Source of the DNA: Opacimonas sp002292215
Lineage (GTDB): Bacteria > Pseudomonadota > Gammaproteobacteria > Enterobacterales > Alteromonadaceae
Assembly (NCBI GenBank): GCA_943846745.1
Contig: OX044360.1
Coordinates: forward strand, 434,001-498,000
DNA: 64,000 bases
Direction: 5' to 3'
Positions 45,353-55,107 of the stretch are shown here, in pieces. The number at the start of each line of letters is the position of its first letter. Within the stretch, counting starts at the first letter, position 1. The notes under the pieces were generated by a model, which had not been told where the DNA came from, made no database searches, and saw nothing but the letters and a program-made list of their open reading frames with translations. A program made the position numbers and the translations under genes.

Positions 45353-45361
45353 CTTTATGTA

Positions 45362-46735
45362 TTAATTATCTTCATTATTGGTTGGATCTTCCTGCTGGAT
45401 TTGGCTCAGATCTAACTCTTGTTCGTCATCTTCAATCACAGCACGTGGCTTACGCTTGATCATAACGTGGCCAATATCTTTGCCTTGCGTAGTATCTACT
45501 CGTTTCTTCGTGGCTTTAGGCGTATCAATTGTACGCTCTTTCTTAGAATTTCGGGCGTCTTTGGCTTTAAAGTTTGTAAGCTTATGACCATTGAATTTAG
45601 CCGGAAGCAGTGGATAAGATTCTATAACAATTTCGGTGCCCACGTTTTTTTGGATATGGGTAAAGGCATTCCAATCTCTTGGGCCCACGATGGCAATGGC
45701 CAACCCTTTTTGACCTGCACGTCCGGTACGACCGATACGGTGCACGTATTCTTCAGCTAATTTGGGTAAATCAAAGTTAATGACTAACGATACATTACGC
45801 AGATCTAATCCTCGTGAAGCGACATCGGTTGTCACCAATATAGAATATTGACCTGTTATAAAACTCGACATGACACTGGCTCGTTGGTTCTGTAACAGAT
45901 CGCCACTCAGGGCTATAGAGTTAAGCCCTTGTGCGTTGAGCATATCACTGAGTTTAACGGTATCTTCGCGGGTCGCACAAAAGACAATAACTTGGTCGTG
46001 TGCAACCGTTTGTAATAAGGAGGTTAACATCGCTTGTTTATGTTCAATATGATCCGCAAAATACCATTGTTGGGTAATATCACTGTGGATCGTAAAACTG
46101 CTATCGAGCATGATCTTTTCAGGGTTACGCAATAAGGTATCAGTTAAATTAGTCAGCGTCGGACTATCGAGGGTTGCAGAAAATAGCATAGTCTGACGTT
46201 TACGGTGATCTGCAGCTTGGTTAATCGCCAGTAATTCTTGGGCAAAGCCGAGATCCAACATGCGGTCGGCTTCATCATAAACTAGAATTTCTAAGCCATT
46301 TAAAAATAACGTTCGACCGGATAAATGGTCAGCAACACGTCCGGCCGTGCCTACGATGATTTGTGGATTATGACGCAAAGCTTTGACTTGGTCGTTATAG
46401 TTTTCACCACCGACAATTAACTCTGCTTTGATCGACAATGACGACAATAATGAACGCACTTCAATATAAACTTGCTTTGCTAATTCACGAGTAGGCGCCA
46501 AAATAAGCGCTCGAGCATCACGTTTAGCAAATGACTTTTGATTTAATAACCGATGTAAAATAGGCAGGACAAACGCAAAGGTTTTACCTGAACCGGTTTT
46601 ACTACAACACAGTATATCTTTGCCAATCATTCCATAAGGGATCGTGTTGGCTTGAACCTTTGTCGGTTCAATAAAGTTTTTGGTGGTCAGTGAGGTGATC
46701 AAACGATGATCAAGATCTAAATCTGTAAAAGTCAA
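45362..46735 (-). CDS. DEAD-box RNA helicase
   Basis: A 457-residue ATP-dependent RNA helicase. The motifs run: Q motif (FIEPTKVQANTIP), I SKTGSGKT (45-52), Ia APTRELA, II DEAD in VYDEADRMLD, III SAT, V TDVASRGLD and VI HRIGRTGRAG. The C-terminal ~90 residues are Lys-rich then acidic. The core resembles SrmB/RhlE-type helicases of ribosome assembly, but I cannot assign an ortholog, so no symbol is given. The convergent EF-hand gene is on the other strand. Confidence 0.92.
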   Translation of the reverse strand: MTFTDLDLDHRLITSLTTKNFIEPTKVQANTIPYGMIGKDILCCSKTGSGKTFAFVLPILHRLLNQKSFAKRDARALILAPTRELAKQVYIEVRSLLSSLSIKAELIVGGENYNDQVKALRHNPQIIVGTAGRVADHLSGRTLFLNGLEILVYDEADRMLDLGFAQELLAINQAADHRKRQTMLFSATLDSPTLTNLTDTLLRNPEKIMLDSSFTIHSDITQQWYFADHIEHKQAMLTSLLQTVAHDQVIVFCATREDTVKLSDMLNAQGLNSIALSGDLLQNQRASVMSSFITGQYSILVTTDVASRGLDLRNVSLVINFDLPKLAEEYVHRIGRTGRAGQKGLAIAIVGPRDWNAFTHIQKNVGTEIVIESYPLLPAKFNGHKLTNFKAKDARNSKKERTIDTPKATKKRVDTTQGKDIGHVMIKRKPRAVIEDDEQELDLSQIQQEDPTNNEDN

Positions 46736-46819
46736 AAGCGTGCCTTATTGTGGATAACCTTGTGATTATACCAAAGACACGCTTTACTGTAACAGTTTAT
46801 TTGTAATCAGTTTGCGTAA

Positions 46820-47476
46820 CTAAAATTGCATTTCAGGTACATGCTCAGGCACCACGAGTTCACCGGCTGTCTTGGCTTGTATTTCCTCAACACTGACACC
46901 GGGCGCACGTTCGCTTAAATAAAATGCTTGGTTTTTAACCTCCAATACCGCCAAATCGGTAATAATACGCGTGATGCAGTTAACGCCGGTTAAGGGAAGA
47001 GTACATTGCTGTAAGAGTTTAGAGTTGCCGTGTTTATCCGCGTGCGTCATCGTTACGATTATATTTTTTGCACCAGCTACCAAGTCCATTGCGCCGCCCA
47101 TACCCTTGATCAATTTATTAGGGATCATCCACGAGGCAATATTTCCTGATACGTCAACTTCAAACGCACCTAATACAGTAAAGTCTACATGACCACCACG
47201 GATCATGGCAAAACTTTCTGCAGAGTTAAAGATACTCGCACCCGTGACAGCCGTGACGGTTTCTTTACCCGCATTAATCATATCCGCATCGAGCTGTTCT
47301 TCGGTAGGATTGGGACCCATGCCGAGTAATCCATTTTCAGATTGCAACATGACTTGGATATCAGCAGGGACATAGTTTGCTGCAAGGGTAGGGATCCCGA
47401 TACCTAAGTTTACATAGTCGCCGTCTTGAAATTCTTGCGCTACGCGCATTGCAATTTGTTCTCTTGATAATGCCAT
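46820..47476 (-). CDS. scoB: 3-oxoacid CoA-transferase subunit B
   Basis: A 218-residue beta subunit of a family I CoA-transferase that moves CoA from succinyl-CoA (or acetyl-CoA) to acetoacetate. The catalytic Glu47 lies in QSENGLLGMGP, and GIGIPTLAANYVP and GAMDLV are family marks. It follows the A subunit at 11 bases with an AGGAG-type ribosome-binding site. The pair could also be named AtoA/AtoD; the donor is not determinable by eye. Confidence 0.92.
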   Translation of the reverse strand: MALSREQIAMRVAQEFQDGDYVNLGIGIPTLAANYVPADIQVMLQSENGLLGMGPNPTEEQLDADMINAGKETVTAVTGASIFNSAESFAMIRGGHVDFTVLGAFEVDVSGNIASWMIPNKLIKGMGGAMDLVAGAKNIIVTMTHADKHGNSKLLQQCTLPLTGVNCITRIITDLAVLEVKNQAFYLSERAPGVSVEEIQAKTAGELVVPEHVPEMQF

Positions 47477-47487
47477 TATGCGACTCC

Positions 47488-48186
47488 TTATTTAGCGACG
47501 ACTTTACGTTCAATGCGTTTTTCGAATGACCCTTGGATAACTCTATCTACATAGATACCAGGAGTGTGGATTTGACTAGGCTCAAGCTCGCCAGGTTCAA
47601 CAATATGTTCCACCTCGACGACCGTAATTTTACCTGCTGTCGCTGCCATTGGGTTGAAGTTTTGAGCAGTATGGCGATAAATACAATTACCATAACGGTC
47701 GGCTTTGTAGGCTTTAATAATTGCAAAATCACCGGTAATGGATTCTTCTAAAATATAGGGGCGGCCATTAAATTCTCTAGACTCTTTACCTTCACCGACA
47801 GGGGTGCCGTAACCGGTAGCAGTATAAAATGCAGGAATACCGGCACCACCGGCGCGCATTTTTTCGGCTAACGTGCCTTGTGGGGTTAACTCAACCTCTA
47901 ATTCGCCATTTAATAGCTGTTGTTCAAATAATGCATTTTCACCCACATAGGATGAAATCATTTTTTTTATTTGTTTATCTTCTAGTAAGATCCCCAAACC
48001 AAATCCATCAACACCACAGTTATTGGATACGATGGTTAATCCTTTGGTTTGCATCAATTTCATTTGCGCAATCAACCCTTCAGGTATCCCACACAAACCA
48101 AAGCCACCAGCTAATACTGTCATATTATCTTCTAGCCCCGCCATTGCCTCTGCGTAACTATTTACTACTTTGTCAAAACCTGCCAT
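47488..48186 (-). CDS. scoA: 3-oxoacid CoA-transferase subunit A
   Basis: A 232-residue alpha subunit, with GGFGLCGIPEGLI near the N-terminus and SNNCGVDGFGLGILL, ending with a basic tail. GGAG 6 bases upstream fixes the start at ATG 48186 rather than ATG 48198. It forms an operon with scoB and is divergent from a LysR-type gene at 48.3 kb that probably regulates it. Expected role: use of acetoacetate or other 3-oxoacids. Confidence 0.92.
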   Translation of the reverse strand: MAGFDKVVNSYAEAMAGLEDNMTVLAGGFGLCGIPEGLIAQMKLMQTKGLTIVSNNCGVDGFGLGILLEDKQIKKMISSYVGENALFEQQLLNGELEVELTPQGTLAEKMRAGGAGIPAFYTATGYGTPVGEGKESREFNGRPYILEESITGDFAIIKAYKADRYGNCIYRHTAQNFNPMAATAGKITVVEVEHIVEPGELEPSQIHTPGIYVDRVIQGSFEKRIERKVVAK

Positions 48187-48305
48187 CACCAGCTCCATGT
48201 ATTAGGAAAGAATATGTAAACAACTCTAGTATAAAAAGGTTTAATGATTTGTAAAATTGATTTATATTCAATATTAATAGATTTTACTTATCAATGAGGG
48301 CGTTA

Positions 48306-49202
48306 ATGTCACTGTCATTTAAACAATTACGTGCATTCATAACTGTAGCGCAATCTCATAATTTTGCAGAAGCGGCGATCAAATTACACATTTCGCAACC
48401 TGCGTTATCCTCTGCAATTAAAAAATGTGAAGAGTTACTGGGGGGCGCATTATTTATGCGTACGACTCGAAGCGTGTCTTTGACCAAGGAAGGTGAGGTA
48501 TTTTTGCCAATCGCGCTGCGTTTATACGATGAATATTATGACTCCATCAATCAAATTCAAGCGGTGTTTGCTAAGCAAACTGGCTCGTTAACGATAGCAA
48601 GTATGCCATCTTTTGCTGAACGCTATTTGCCTGAATATCTGTATGCATTTCACCAGCACTACCCGAATATTTCAATAAAAATTGAAGACGTGGTAGTTGA
48701 ACGTGTGGTTGAACTGGTGAGTCAGGGTAAAGTTGAATGTGGCTTTTCATTTGAACCAACTATAGAAGATGATATGACCTTTACGCCTTTATTCACGGAT
48801 AAATTTGTTGTGGTCATGCATCCTAGCCATCCGTTATCTGAGCGGTATGTCGATAGCATTACTCTTTTAGATGTGCAGGATGAGTCAATGGTCGTGATGA
48901 ACCGTAATAGTAATTTACGTGTGTTTATTGATAGTGTGTATGCGCATTATAACATCACGCCACACATCATCGCGGAGGCGTCGCAAATTGGTACGTTAGG
49001 TCAGTTGGTCAAACAGCAAATCGGTATTGCTATTGTGCCGCAACTATCATCTCAACGTATGGAAGAGTTAGGATTGCGTTGTGTGGAGTTGAATGAGACG
49101 CTGCTACAGCGCAAAGTTGGTATTATTAGTACACCATATCAACATATGTCTGTTACGACCCAAGCTTTTCTGGAGATGATAGAGCGTCCCGTTACCACTT
49201 AG
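48306..49202 (+). CDS. LysR-family transcriptional regulator
   Basis: A 298-residue regulator. The helix-turn-helix is at about 18-37 (NFAEAAIKLHISQPALSSAIKKCEE) and the effector-binding domain spans about 90-290 (TIASMPSFAERYLPEYL). GAGGG 5 bases before ATG 48306 favours this start over ATG 48294. It is transcribed divergently from scoAB with a 119-base spacer, the standard LysR arrangement, so it likely controls that operon. Its last 11 bases overlap the convergent membrane-protein gene. Confidence 0.88.
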   Translation: MSLSFKQLRAFITVAQSHNFAEAAIKLHISQPALSSAIKKCEELLGGALFMRTTRSVSLTKEGEVFLPIALRLYDEYYDSINQIQAVFAKQTGSLTIASMPSFAERYLPEYLYAFHQHYPNISIKIEDVVVERVVELVSQGKVECGFSFEPTIEDDMTFTPLFTDKFVVVMHPSHPLSERYVDSITLLDVQDESMVVMNRNSNLRVFIDSVYAHYNITPHIIAEASQIGTLGQLVKQQIGIAIVPQLSSQRMEELGLRCVELNETLLQRKVGIISTPYQHMSVTTQAFLEMIERPVTT

Positions 49203-49950
49203 TCTTCGTTTCAAACTGTGCGTCCATCGGATCATGTTCTTTTTTCGATTCAATTGAAGGCTGTTGTTCAGATAACAGTATATGCTGAATTTCAGACAGC
49301 TTAGCACGGTATTCGGTTGATTTTTGAACGCAATACTCATCTTGATTATTTTGTGCTTCAAGGGCTTTAATGGATTTTTCATAGTATTGCCTTGCACTGC
49401 CGAGCATATTGGAGTTAATTGCCGCTTGTCCGCGTTTTGCTAACGTCTCAACATTCACCTTTAACTGTAATTTTTCAAAATAAATATCTAACCCAGTATA
49501 AGCATATTGCGACACACGACCTTTGGTATTCTCAGCACGCAATAACATACGCAGACGCTTAATAGCTTGGATGAACTGTACAATGATTTTGTCGTTATCG
49601 GGTAAGTTAAACGCAGGTGGAAAACGCGGTATTTCGCTTTCTGGCATCTGTGACTTATTGGCGGCATCTTCAATGCGTTGCTGTATATCAAACGCTTTGG
49701 GGTTGAGTTTACTCATAGTAGTCAACGCACTATGGATGCGCCCATTAAGGATCGCGAGCATATGCATAGGCACGGGGAGCTGACTGGAGGCCATTAAGGT
49801 ATTTTCAGTTTCATCAATGATGTTTTTGACTTTGGTAAGTTCCCTGCGTTTATTCGCTTCTTCTTCTAATTTATGTTGCTGTACAGCATTAATAATGATC
49901 GCGACAATGATTAACGCAATGATCAAAATAACAATGATAGTAAAAATCAT
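49192..49950 (-). CDS. Membrane-anchored coiled-coil protein, unknown
   Basis: A 252-residue protein with one N-terminal TM segment (about 2-23, IFTIIVILIIALIIVAI) and a helical cytoplasmic part, with coiled-coil character at about 25-55 and 140-215 and a Lys/Glu-rich C-terminal tail. I do not recognise a family. A TPR-like element (RGQAAINSNMLGSARQYYEKSIKAL) occurs near 160-190. ATG 49950 is preferred, with GG about 6 bases upstream; TTG/ATG further upstream (to 49974) would add 8 residues. Confidence 0.7.
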   Translation of the reverse strand: MIFTIIVILIIALIIVAIIINAVQQHKLEEEANKRRELTKVKNIIDETENTLMASSQLPVPMHMLAILNGRIHSALTTMSKLNPKAFDIQQRIEDAANKSQMPESEIPRFPPAFNLPDNDKIIVQFIQAIKRLRMLLRAENTKGRVSQYAYTGLDIYFEKLQLKVNVETLAKRGQAAINSNMLGSARQYYEKSIKALEAQNNQDEYCVQKSTEYRAKLSEIQHILLSEQQPSIESKKEHDPMDAQFETKTKW

Positions 49951-50173
49951 AGATGGCCTATAAACGAAAAACATGACATCGAGGAGGGGCTAATTATGGC
50001 ATACCACCTCTGTAATAAATTATATTTCGGCTGATTCAATTTTTTATTGATGGTTATTTGTCTTAATATGAGGATTAAAACAGCCTCAATGGTAGGATTA
50101 GTTATAAAGAACTGGTAATTAATCCGCTTTCGTTATAAATTTTGCGTATAAGAATATAACTATTAGCATCAAA

Positions 50174-51148
50174 ATGAAATTACAACAGCTCAGATATATC
50201 GTTGAAGTGGTGAACAATAACTTGAATGTATCGGCGACCGCGGAGAGTCTTTTCACTTCGCAACCGGGGATCAGCAAACAAGTTAGAATGTTAGAAGACG
50301 AGTTAGGGATCCAAATATTTGGGCGCAGTGGCAAGCATCTCACACACGTGTCAGATGCGGGTCAAGAAGTTATCGATATTTCTCGTGAAATCATGGCTAA
50401 AGTAGAGAGCATAAAAGCGGTTGCCCGTGAGCATAACTTACCTGACCAAGGAAAGCTAAACATTGCAACCACACACACTCAAGCTCGTTACGCGTTACCA
50501 AGTGTAATAAAAGGTTTCATGGATAAATACCCAGAAGTCTCCTTACATATGCATCAAGGAACGCCTTCGCAAATTAGTGACTTAGCCGCCAAGGGCGAAG
50601 CGGATTTTGCTATCGCTACGGAGTCATTACACCTCTATAATGATTTGGTCATGCTACCTTGCTATCATTGGAACCGCAGTGTGATTGTTAAAAAAGACCA
50701 TCCACTGGCACAAAAATCCACCATCTCCATTGAAGATATAGCACAATACCCATTAGTGACTTACGTTTTTGGCTTTACTGGTCGTAGTGAATTGGACCAA
50801 GCTTTTGGGCACGCAGGGTTAGATCCTAAAATTGTATTTACCGCGACTGACGCCGATGTGATTAAAACGTATGTACGATTAGGCGTCGGTGTCGGGGTTA
50901 TTGCTTCAATGGCAGTGAATCATGAGCTTGATAGTGATTTGGTGAAAATCGATGCCAGTCATTTGTTTGATTATTCCACGACCAAGATTGGCTTTAGAAA
51001 AGGAAATTTCTTACGTAGTTACATGTACGATTTCATTGAGCGTTTTGCACCACATTTAACCAAAGACGTGGTAGAACGTGCGATGATGCAAAAAACCAAT
51101 GACGATGTTGAGCGGATGTTTAAAGATCTGACCTTACCGCTTAAATAA
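50174..51148 (+). CDS. cysB: CysB, LysR-type regulator of cysteine synthesis
   Basis: A 324-residue LysR regulator, exactly the length of E. coli CysB. It starts MKLQQLRYIVEVVNNNLNVSATAE, has the HTH in SQPGISKQVRMLEDELG, and the effector domain contains TTHTQARYALP, where the Thr residues bind N-acetylserine/sulfate in known CysB proteins. It should activate sulfate assimilation under sulfur limitation and may repress itself. The upstream 223-base spacer has no obvious other gene. Confidence 0.95.
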   Translation: MKLQQLRYIVEVVNNNLNVSATAESLFTSQPGISKQVRMLEDELGIQIFGRSGKHLTHVSDAGQEVIDISREIMAKVESIKAVAREHNLPDQGKLNIATTHTQARYALPSVIKGFMDKYPEVSLHMHQGTPSQISDLAAKGEADFAIATESLHLYNDLVMLPCYHWNRSVIVKKDHPLAQKSTISIEDIAQYPLVTYVFGFTGRSELDQAFGHAGLDPKIVFTATDADVIKTYVRLGVGVGVIASMAVNHELDSDLVKIDASHLFDYSTTKIGFRKGNFLRSYMYDFIERFAPHLTKDVVERAMMQKTNDDVERMFKDLTLPLK

Positions 51149-51165
51149 ATATCACTGAGCATCGC

Positions 51166-51336
51166 TTAACATTCTACAATATTGACAGCTAAACCGCCTC
51201 GTGCGGTTTCTTTGTATTTACTCTTCATATCTTTACCCGTTTCACGCATGGTCTTAATGACTTTGTCTAATGATACTTTGTGTTGCCCATCACCGCGTAA
51301 GGCTAAATGAGATGGATTAGAAAAGATAATGAATTG
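51166..51336 (-). pseudogene. sdaA: sdaA (L-serine dehydratase) 3' remnant
   Basis: These 57 codons, directly after the nudL stop and in the same frame, encode ...SNPSHLALRGDG..., DKVIKTMRETGKDMKSKY, then KETARGGLAVNIVEC and a stop. That is the C-terminus of SdaA-type L-serine ammonia-lyase (E. coli ends LDKVIETMYETGKDMNAKYRETSRGGLAMKIVMC-D). The ~400 upstream codons, with the Fe-S cysteines, are gone and no start codon with a ribosome-binding site remains. In E. coli and relatives sdaA lies next to pabB-nudL, so this is a deletion scar at the ancestral site. Confidence 0.9.
51191..51220 (+). terminator. Possible cysB terminator within sdaA remnant
   Basis: AAACCGC (51191-51197) and GCGGTTT (51203-51209) form a 7-bp stem with a 5-base loop, followed on the plus strand by CTTTGTATTTA. 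It lies 43 bases after the cysB stop and antisense to the ETARGG codons of the sdaA remnant. The T run is imperfect. Confidence 0.45.
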
Positions 51337-51921
51337 TTAGAATAACAAGTGGTGTGATAACTGCTTGAGCATGCCGGCTGTTGCGCCCCATATATACGTA
51401 TCTTGCCAAGGGATAAAATACACAGGAAAGGTTTTATTCAAACGGGTAACGCGGTGTGACAATAGATTTTGTGGATCAATACAATGCGCTAGAGGCACTT
51501 CAAACGCATAATCCACCTCATTTTTATCAATGGTTAATGGTGGAATACTATCGGCAATTGCGATATAGGGTGTGACATTAAATCCGCTAATAGTAGCATA
51601 CTGTCCAATGGAACCAAGTACTTGGTCATGTGTGATAGTGATCCCTATTTCTTCTTCGGTTTCACGAATGGCGGTATCTTGTAGTGAATCATCAAAGGTT
51701 TCATACTTACCACCAGGAAAAGAGATTTGCCCAGCGTGGTGTTTTAAGTGTTCGGCACGACGAGTAAACAGCACATGCAACCCATTTTCACGCTCGACTA
51801 ATAATATCATTACAGCGGCATTACGCGGGGATGGGAATGTCTCAAATAAACTCGGAAAATCATGTTCGTTTTCGACTAGTCGACAATGATTAAATGCCGT
51901 TATGAATGCGTGTCTGTCCAA
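51337..51921 (-). CDS. nudL: CoA pyrophosphatase NudL
   Basis: A 194-residue Nudix hydrolase that splits CoA and related compounds into phosphopantetheine and 3',5'-ADP. The NuCoA motif LLxTRRxEHLKHHAGQISFPGG precedes the Nudix box with REx2EE in AIRETEEEIGI. The start is TTG 51921, 22 bases inside pabB, with AGGA 6 bases upstream; no ATG gives a sensible N-terminus. The length (E. coli 192) shows that its C-terminus is intact despite the adjoining sdaA deletion. Confidence 0.9.
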   Translation of the reverse strand: MDRHAFITAFNHCRLVENEHDFPSLFETFPSPRNAAVMILLVERENGLHVLFTRRAEHLKHHAGQISFPGGKYETFDDSLQDTAIRETEEEIGITITHDQVLGSIGQYATISGFNVTPYIAIADSIPPLTIDKNEVDYAFEVPLAHCIDPQNLLSHRVTRLNKTFPVYFIPWQDTYIWGATAGMLKQLSHHLLF

Positions 51922-53411
51922 GTGACATCCTGTTGCAATATAGGGAGTATCTTAGAAACCTTAGCTAAGGTTTCAGCGTATTCATCTTGTGCTACTGAGT
52001 CTAGCACGATTCCACCACCTGCCCAGCAAAATATCTGACCGTTTTCACACAGTAAGGTGCGGATACAGATATTAGTATCCATATCATGTTTGACACCAAT
52101 ATAACCGATTGCGCCACAATAAATATTTCTGCGGTTAGGTTCTAACTCTTCAATGATTTGCATGGCACGCACTTTAGGTGCGCCAGTAATTGACCCGCCA
52201 GGAAACGCGCCTGATAACAAAGCAAATAATTCACTATCATCATTTAGTGTGCCGGTTACGGTTGATACCATATGATGCACAGCTGGATAAGATTCAAGTG
52301 CAAATAACTTAGGGACTTTGACACTATGGGGAGTGCAATGTTTAGATAAATCATTACGCAGTAAGTCCACAATCATGAGATTTTCAGCTTGGTCTTTTTC
52401 TGACGATAACAATGTTTCTGCTGATTGTTGATCTAATAACGGATCGGCGTATCGTGGCATGGTACCTTTGATGGGTTTGGTTTCTACCTTACCTTTATGT
52501 ACGGCTAAAAAACGTTCAGGCGAAATGCATAAAATAGCACCATGCTCGGTTTTAATAAATGCGGAAAAAGGCGCGTTGTTGTGTTCCCGCAAGCGCAGAT
52601 AACCATGATACTCGCAGCCAGTATAAGGAGCATGGAACCGCTGCGCAATATTGGCTTGGTAACAATCACCTGCGACAATGTATTGATGTAGTCGATCTAA
52701 GCGCGCTACGTATTGTGCTTGTGTCATATTCGCTTGCCACTGAGCGGAAAGGGCAAAGTCAGTTGGCTGTGTTTTAACGGGTGTATTAACGGATACATTA
52801 ACGGATGAGTTAGCGAGTAAAGCTTGCATTAAACCAAATCCAAAGTGGGCTATCGCATTACTGCGTGAGTCAGCAACCCAATAATACTGTTTGCTAGTCC
52901 GGTCATAAATAATACTATGGAGATAAATCCCGTAATGAAAGTCAGGTGTGTCATATTCGGCTGGATTATGTTGCGGAAGCACTTCTAGATAACGACCGGC
53001 ATCATAACCAGCAAAGCCTGCCGAACCAATTAAAAAGGGTAATTGTTCGAATAATGATTGAAACTCACTGGGTAGTGAAGATTTGATTAAGTTAGCATCA
53101 GGCATAACGTGATCATGTAATTGACGCAGAGCAATGAATGGGTCGCGTTGTGTGAGAATTGAATCACGTACACTTTGGTTGATTTGCACACAATCTTCGG
53201 CTTCGGGCATGATCTTCAAGTCCGCTTGACCATTGGTCACTGAGTAAGTAGCAACGGGCGAAAATAACAAAATATCAAACTGAGCATCGCTGCCATGATT
53301 GTCTGTACTATCTAAAAAAAGGCTGTTTGACAGGTGTGCAACGGCGCTAAATAGACGCTCCGGCGCAATATGGGTAAACTCATCAAGTGTTTTTATTGTT
53401 ATTAGGGACAT
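51900..53411 (-). CDS. pabB: Aminodeoxychorismate synthase component I
   Basis: A 503-residue chorismate-binding enzyme that makes 4-amino-4-deoxychorismate for folate. Diagnostic C-terminal motifs are SPERFLAVHKGKVETKPIKGT (PIKGT distinguishes PabB from TrpE), GGSITGAPKVRAMQIIEELE and YCGAIGYI. The N-terminal ~200 residues are more divergent. It overlaps nudL by 22 bases; the lyase pabC is in the fab cluster at 24.3 kb. The start is ATG 53411. Confidence 0.94.
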   Translation of the reverse strand: MSLITIKTLDEFTHIAPERLFSAVAHLSNSLFLDSTDNHGSDAQFDILLFSPVATYSVTNGQADLKIMPEAEDCVQINQSVRDSILTQRDPFIALRQLHDHVMPDANLIKSSLPSEFQSLFEQLPFLIGSAGFAGYDAGRYLEVLPQHNPAEYDTPDFHYGIYLHSIIYDRTSKQYYWVADSRSNAIAHFGFGLMQALLANSSVNVSVNTPVKTQPTDFALSAQWQANMTQAQYVARLDRLHQYIVAGDCYQANIAQRFHAPYTGCEYHGYLRLREHNNAPFSAFIKTEHGAILCISPERFLAVHKGKVETKPIKGTMPRYADPLLDQQSAETLLSSEKDQAENLMIVDLLRNDLSKHCTPHSVKVPKLFALESYPAVHHMVSTVTGTLNDDSELFALLSGAFPGGSITGAPKVRAMQIIEELEPNRRNIYCGAIGYIGVKHDMDTNICIRTLLCENGQIFCWAGGGIVLDSVAQDEYAETLAKVSKILPILQQDVTWTDTHS

Positions 53412-53527
53412 TTGACACCAAAGTTGTAAGGTTAGGTCTTTTGTTGTGCTACAACACGAGGTACTATTATAAGCTAATTATTAACTAGAGATCATGTAGT
53501 TAGGATCACTTAATTTACGGAGTCGGC

Positions 53528-55063
53528 ATGACAGTCATTCGCCAACAAGATTTTATCGATAGTATTGAAGATTCATTACAGTTTATTTCTTATTACCACC
53601 CTTTAGATTATGTCAAAGCGGTAGAAGCAGCATACAATCGTGAAGAGAGCCAGGCAGCGAAAGATGCAATGGCACAGATCCTAATCAATTCACGAATGTC
53701 AGCTGAAGGTAAGCGACCATTATGTCAAGATACGGGTATCGTTACCTGTTTTGTTAAAATCGGTATGCAAGTGCAGTTTGATAAACATGATCTAACCGTG
53801 CAACAAATGATAGATGAAGGCACTCGACGTGCTTACCTTAATCCGGATAACCCATTACGTGCATCCATAGTATCTGATCCTGCTGGGGCACGGATCAACA
53901 CCAAAGATAATACACCTGCTGTAGTGCATATCGATATGGTTGCAGGCGATAAGATTGAAGTGATGATTGCAGCCAAAGGCGGCGGTAGTGAAAACAAATC
54001 AAAAATGGTTATGCTAAACCCGTCGGATGATATTGCCGAATGGGTGGTTAAAACCTTACCAACGATGGGAGCCGGTTGGTGTCCGCCAGGCATGTTGGGT
54101 ATAGGTATTGGTGGTACTGCTGAAAAAGCAGGAGTATTAGCCAAAGAAAGTTTAATGGATCCGGTCGATATTCAAGAACTCATTGCCCGTGGCCCAGAAA
54201 CAACCGAAGAAAAGCTCCGCGTTGATATTTATCATAAAGTAAATGCATTAGGTATAGGCGCACAGGGTTTAGGTGGATTAACAACGGTTGTCGATATTAA
54301 AATTAAATCCATGCCTACTCACGCAGCCTCAAAGCCGGTGGTCATGATCCCAAATTGTGCTGCTACACGTCATGCGCATTTTTATCTTGATGGTTCAGGT
54401 CCTGCTGAGCTAAAAGCACCGAAATTAGAAGATTGGCCAAAAATCACATGGGAAGTCGGCGCAGATACTCGCCGGGTAAATATGGATGAGCTGACCAAAG
54501 AGTCTATTTTGGATTGGAAAGTGGGTGAGACGGTATTGCTTTCAGGCAAAATGTTAACTGGACGTGATGCGGCGCATAAACGTATTCAAACCATGCTACA
54601 AAACGGCGAAGGCTTACCTGAAGGTGTCGATCTGACTAACCGCTTTATTTATTATGTTGGGCCGGTGGACGCCGTGGGTGATGAAGTCGTTGGCCCAGCA
54701 GGACCAACAACAGCCACGCGTATGGATAAATTTACCGATATGATGCTAGAGCAAACAGGCTTATTAGGCATGATTGGTAAAGCGGAACGTGGTCCTGAGA
54801 CAGTGAAAAGCATAGCTAAACACAAATCGGTGTATTTAATGGCTGTGGGCGGTGCTGCATACTTAGTATCCAAAGCGATAAAAAAAGCACGCGTCGTGGC
54901 GTTTGAAGATTTAGGTATGGAAGCGATTTATGAATTTGAAGTCGAAGATATGCCTGTGACTGTTGCTGTGGATTCAAATGGTAACAATGCCCATGAAACT
55001 GGCCCTGCTATTTGGAAAGCAAAAATTGCAGATTTAGATGCCGCCTTAAAAGGTAAACCATAA
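53528..55063 (+). CDS. fumA: Class I fumarate hydratase (Fe-S)
   Basis: A 511-residue [4Fe-4S] fumarase of the TCA cycle. The cluster ligands are Cys66 (PLCQDTGI), Cys185 (WCPPG) and Cys277 (IPNCAATRH); spacing of +119 and +92 closely matches E. coli FumA 105/224/318. The alpha and beta domains are fused in one chain, as in E. coli FumA/FumB. A strong ribosome-binding site (CGGAG) precedes ATG 53528. A hairpin terminator at 55141 follows. Confidence 0.95.
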   Translation: MTVIRQQDFIDSIEDSLQFISYYHPLDYVKAVEAAYNREESQAAKDAMAQILINSRMSAEGKRPLCQDTGIVTCFVKIGMQVQFDKHDLTVQQMIDEGTRRAYLNPDNPLRASIVSDPAGARINTKDNTPAVVHIDMVAGDKIEVMIAAKGGGSENKSKMVMLNPSDDIAEWVVKTLPTMGAGWCPPGMLGIGIGGTAEKAGVLAKESLMDPVDIQELIARGPETTEEKLRVDIYHKVNALGIGAQGLGGLTTVVDIKIKSMPTHAASKPVVMIPNCAATRHAHFYLDGSGPAELKAPKLEDWPKITWEVGADTRRVNMDELTKESILDWKVGETVLLSGKMLTGRDAAHKRIQTMLQNGEGLPEGVDLTNRFIYYVGPVDAVGDEVVGPAGPTTATRMDKFTDMMLEQTGLLGMIGKAERGPETVKSIAKHKSVYLMAVGGAAYLVSKAIKKARVVAFEDLGMEAIYEFEVEDMPVTVAVDSNGNNAHETGPAIWKAKIADLDAALKGKP

Positions 55064-55107
55064 GCCTAGCCAAAAGCTAAATAAAAGCAGTTAGTTATGT
55101 AAATAAT

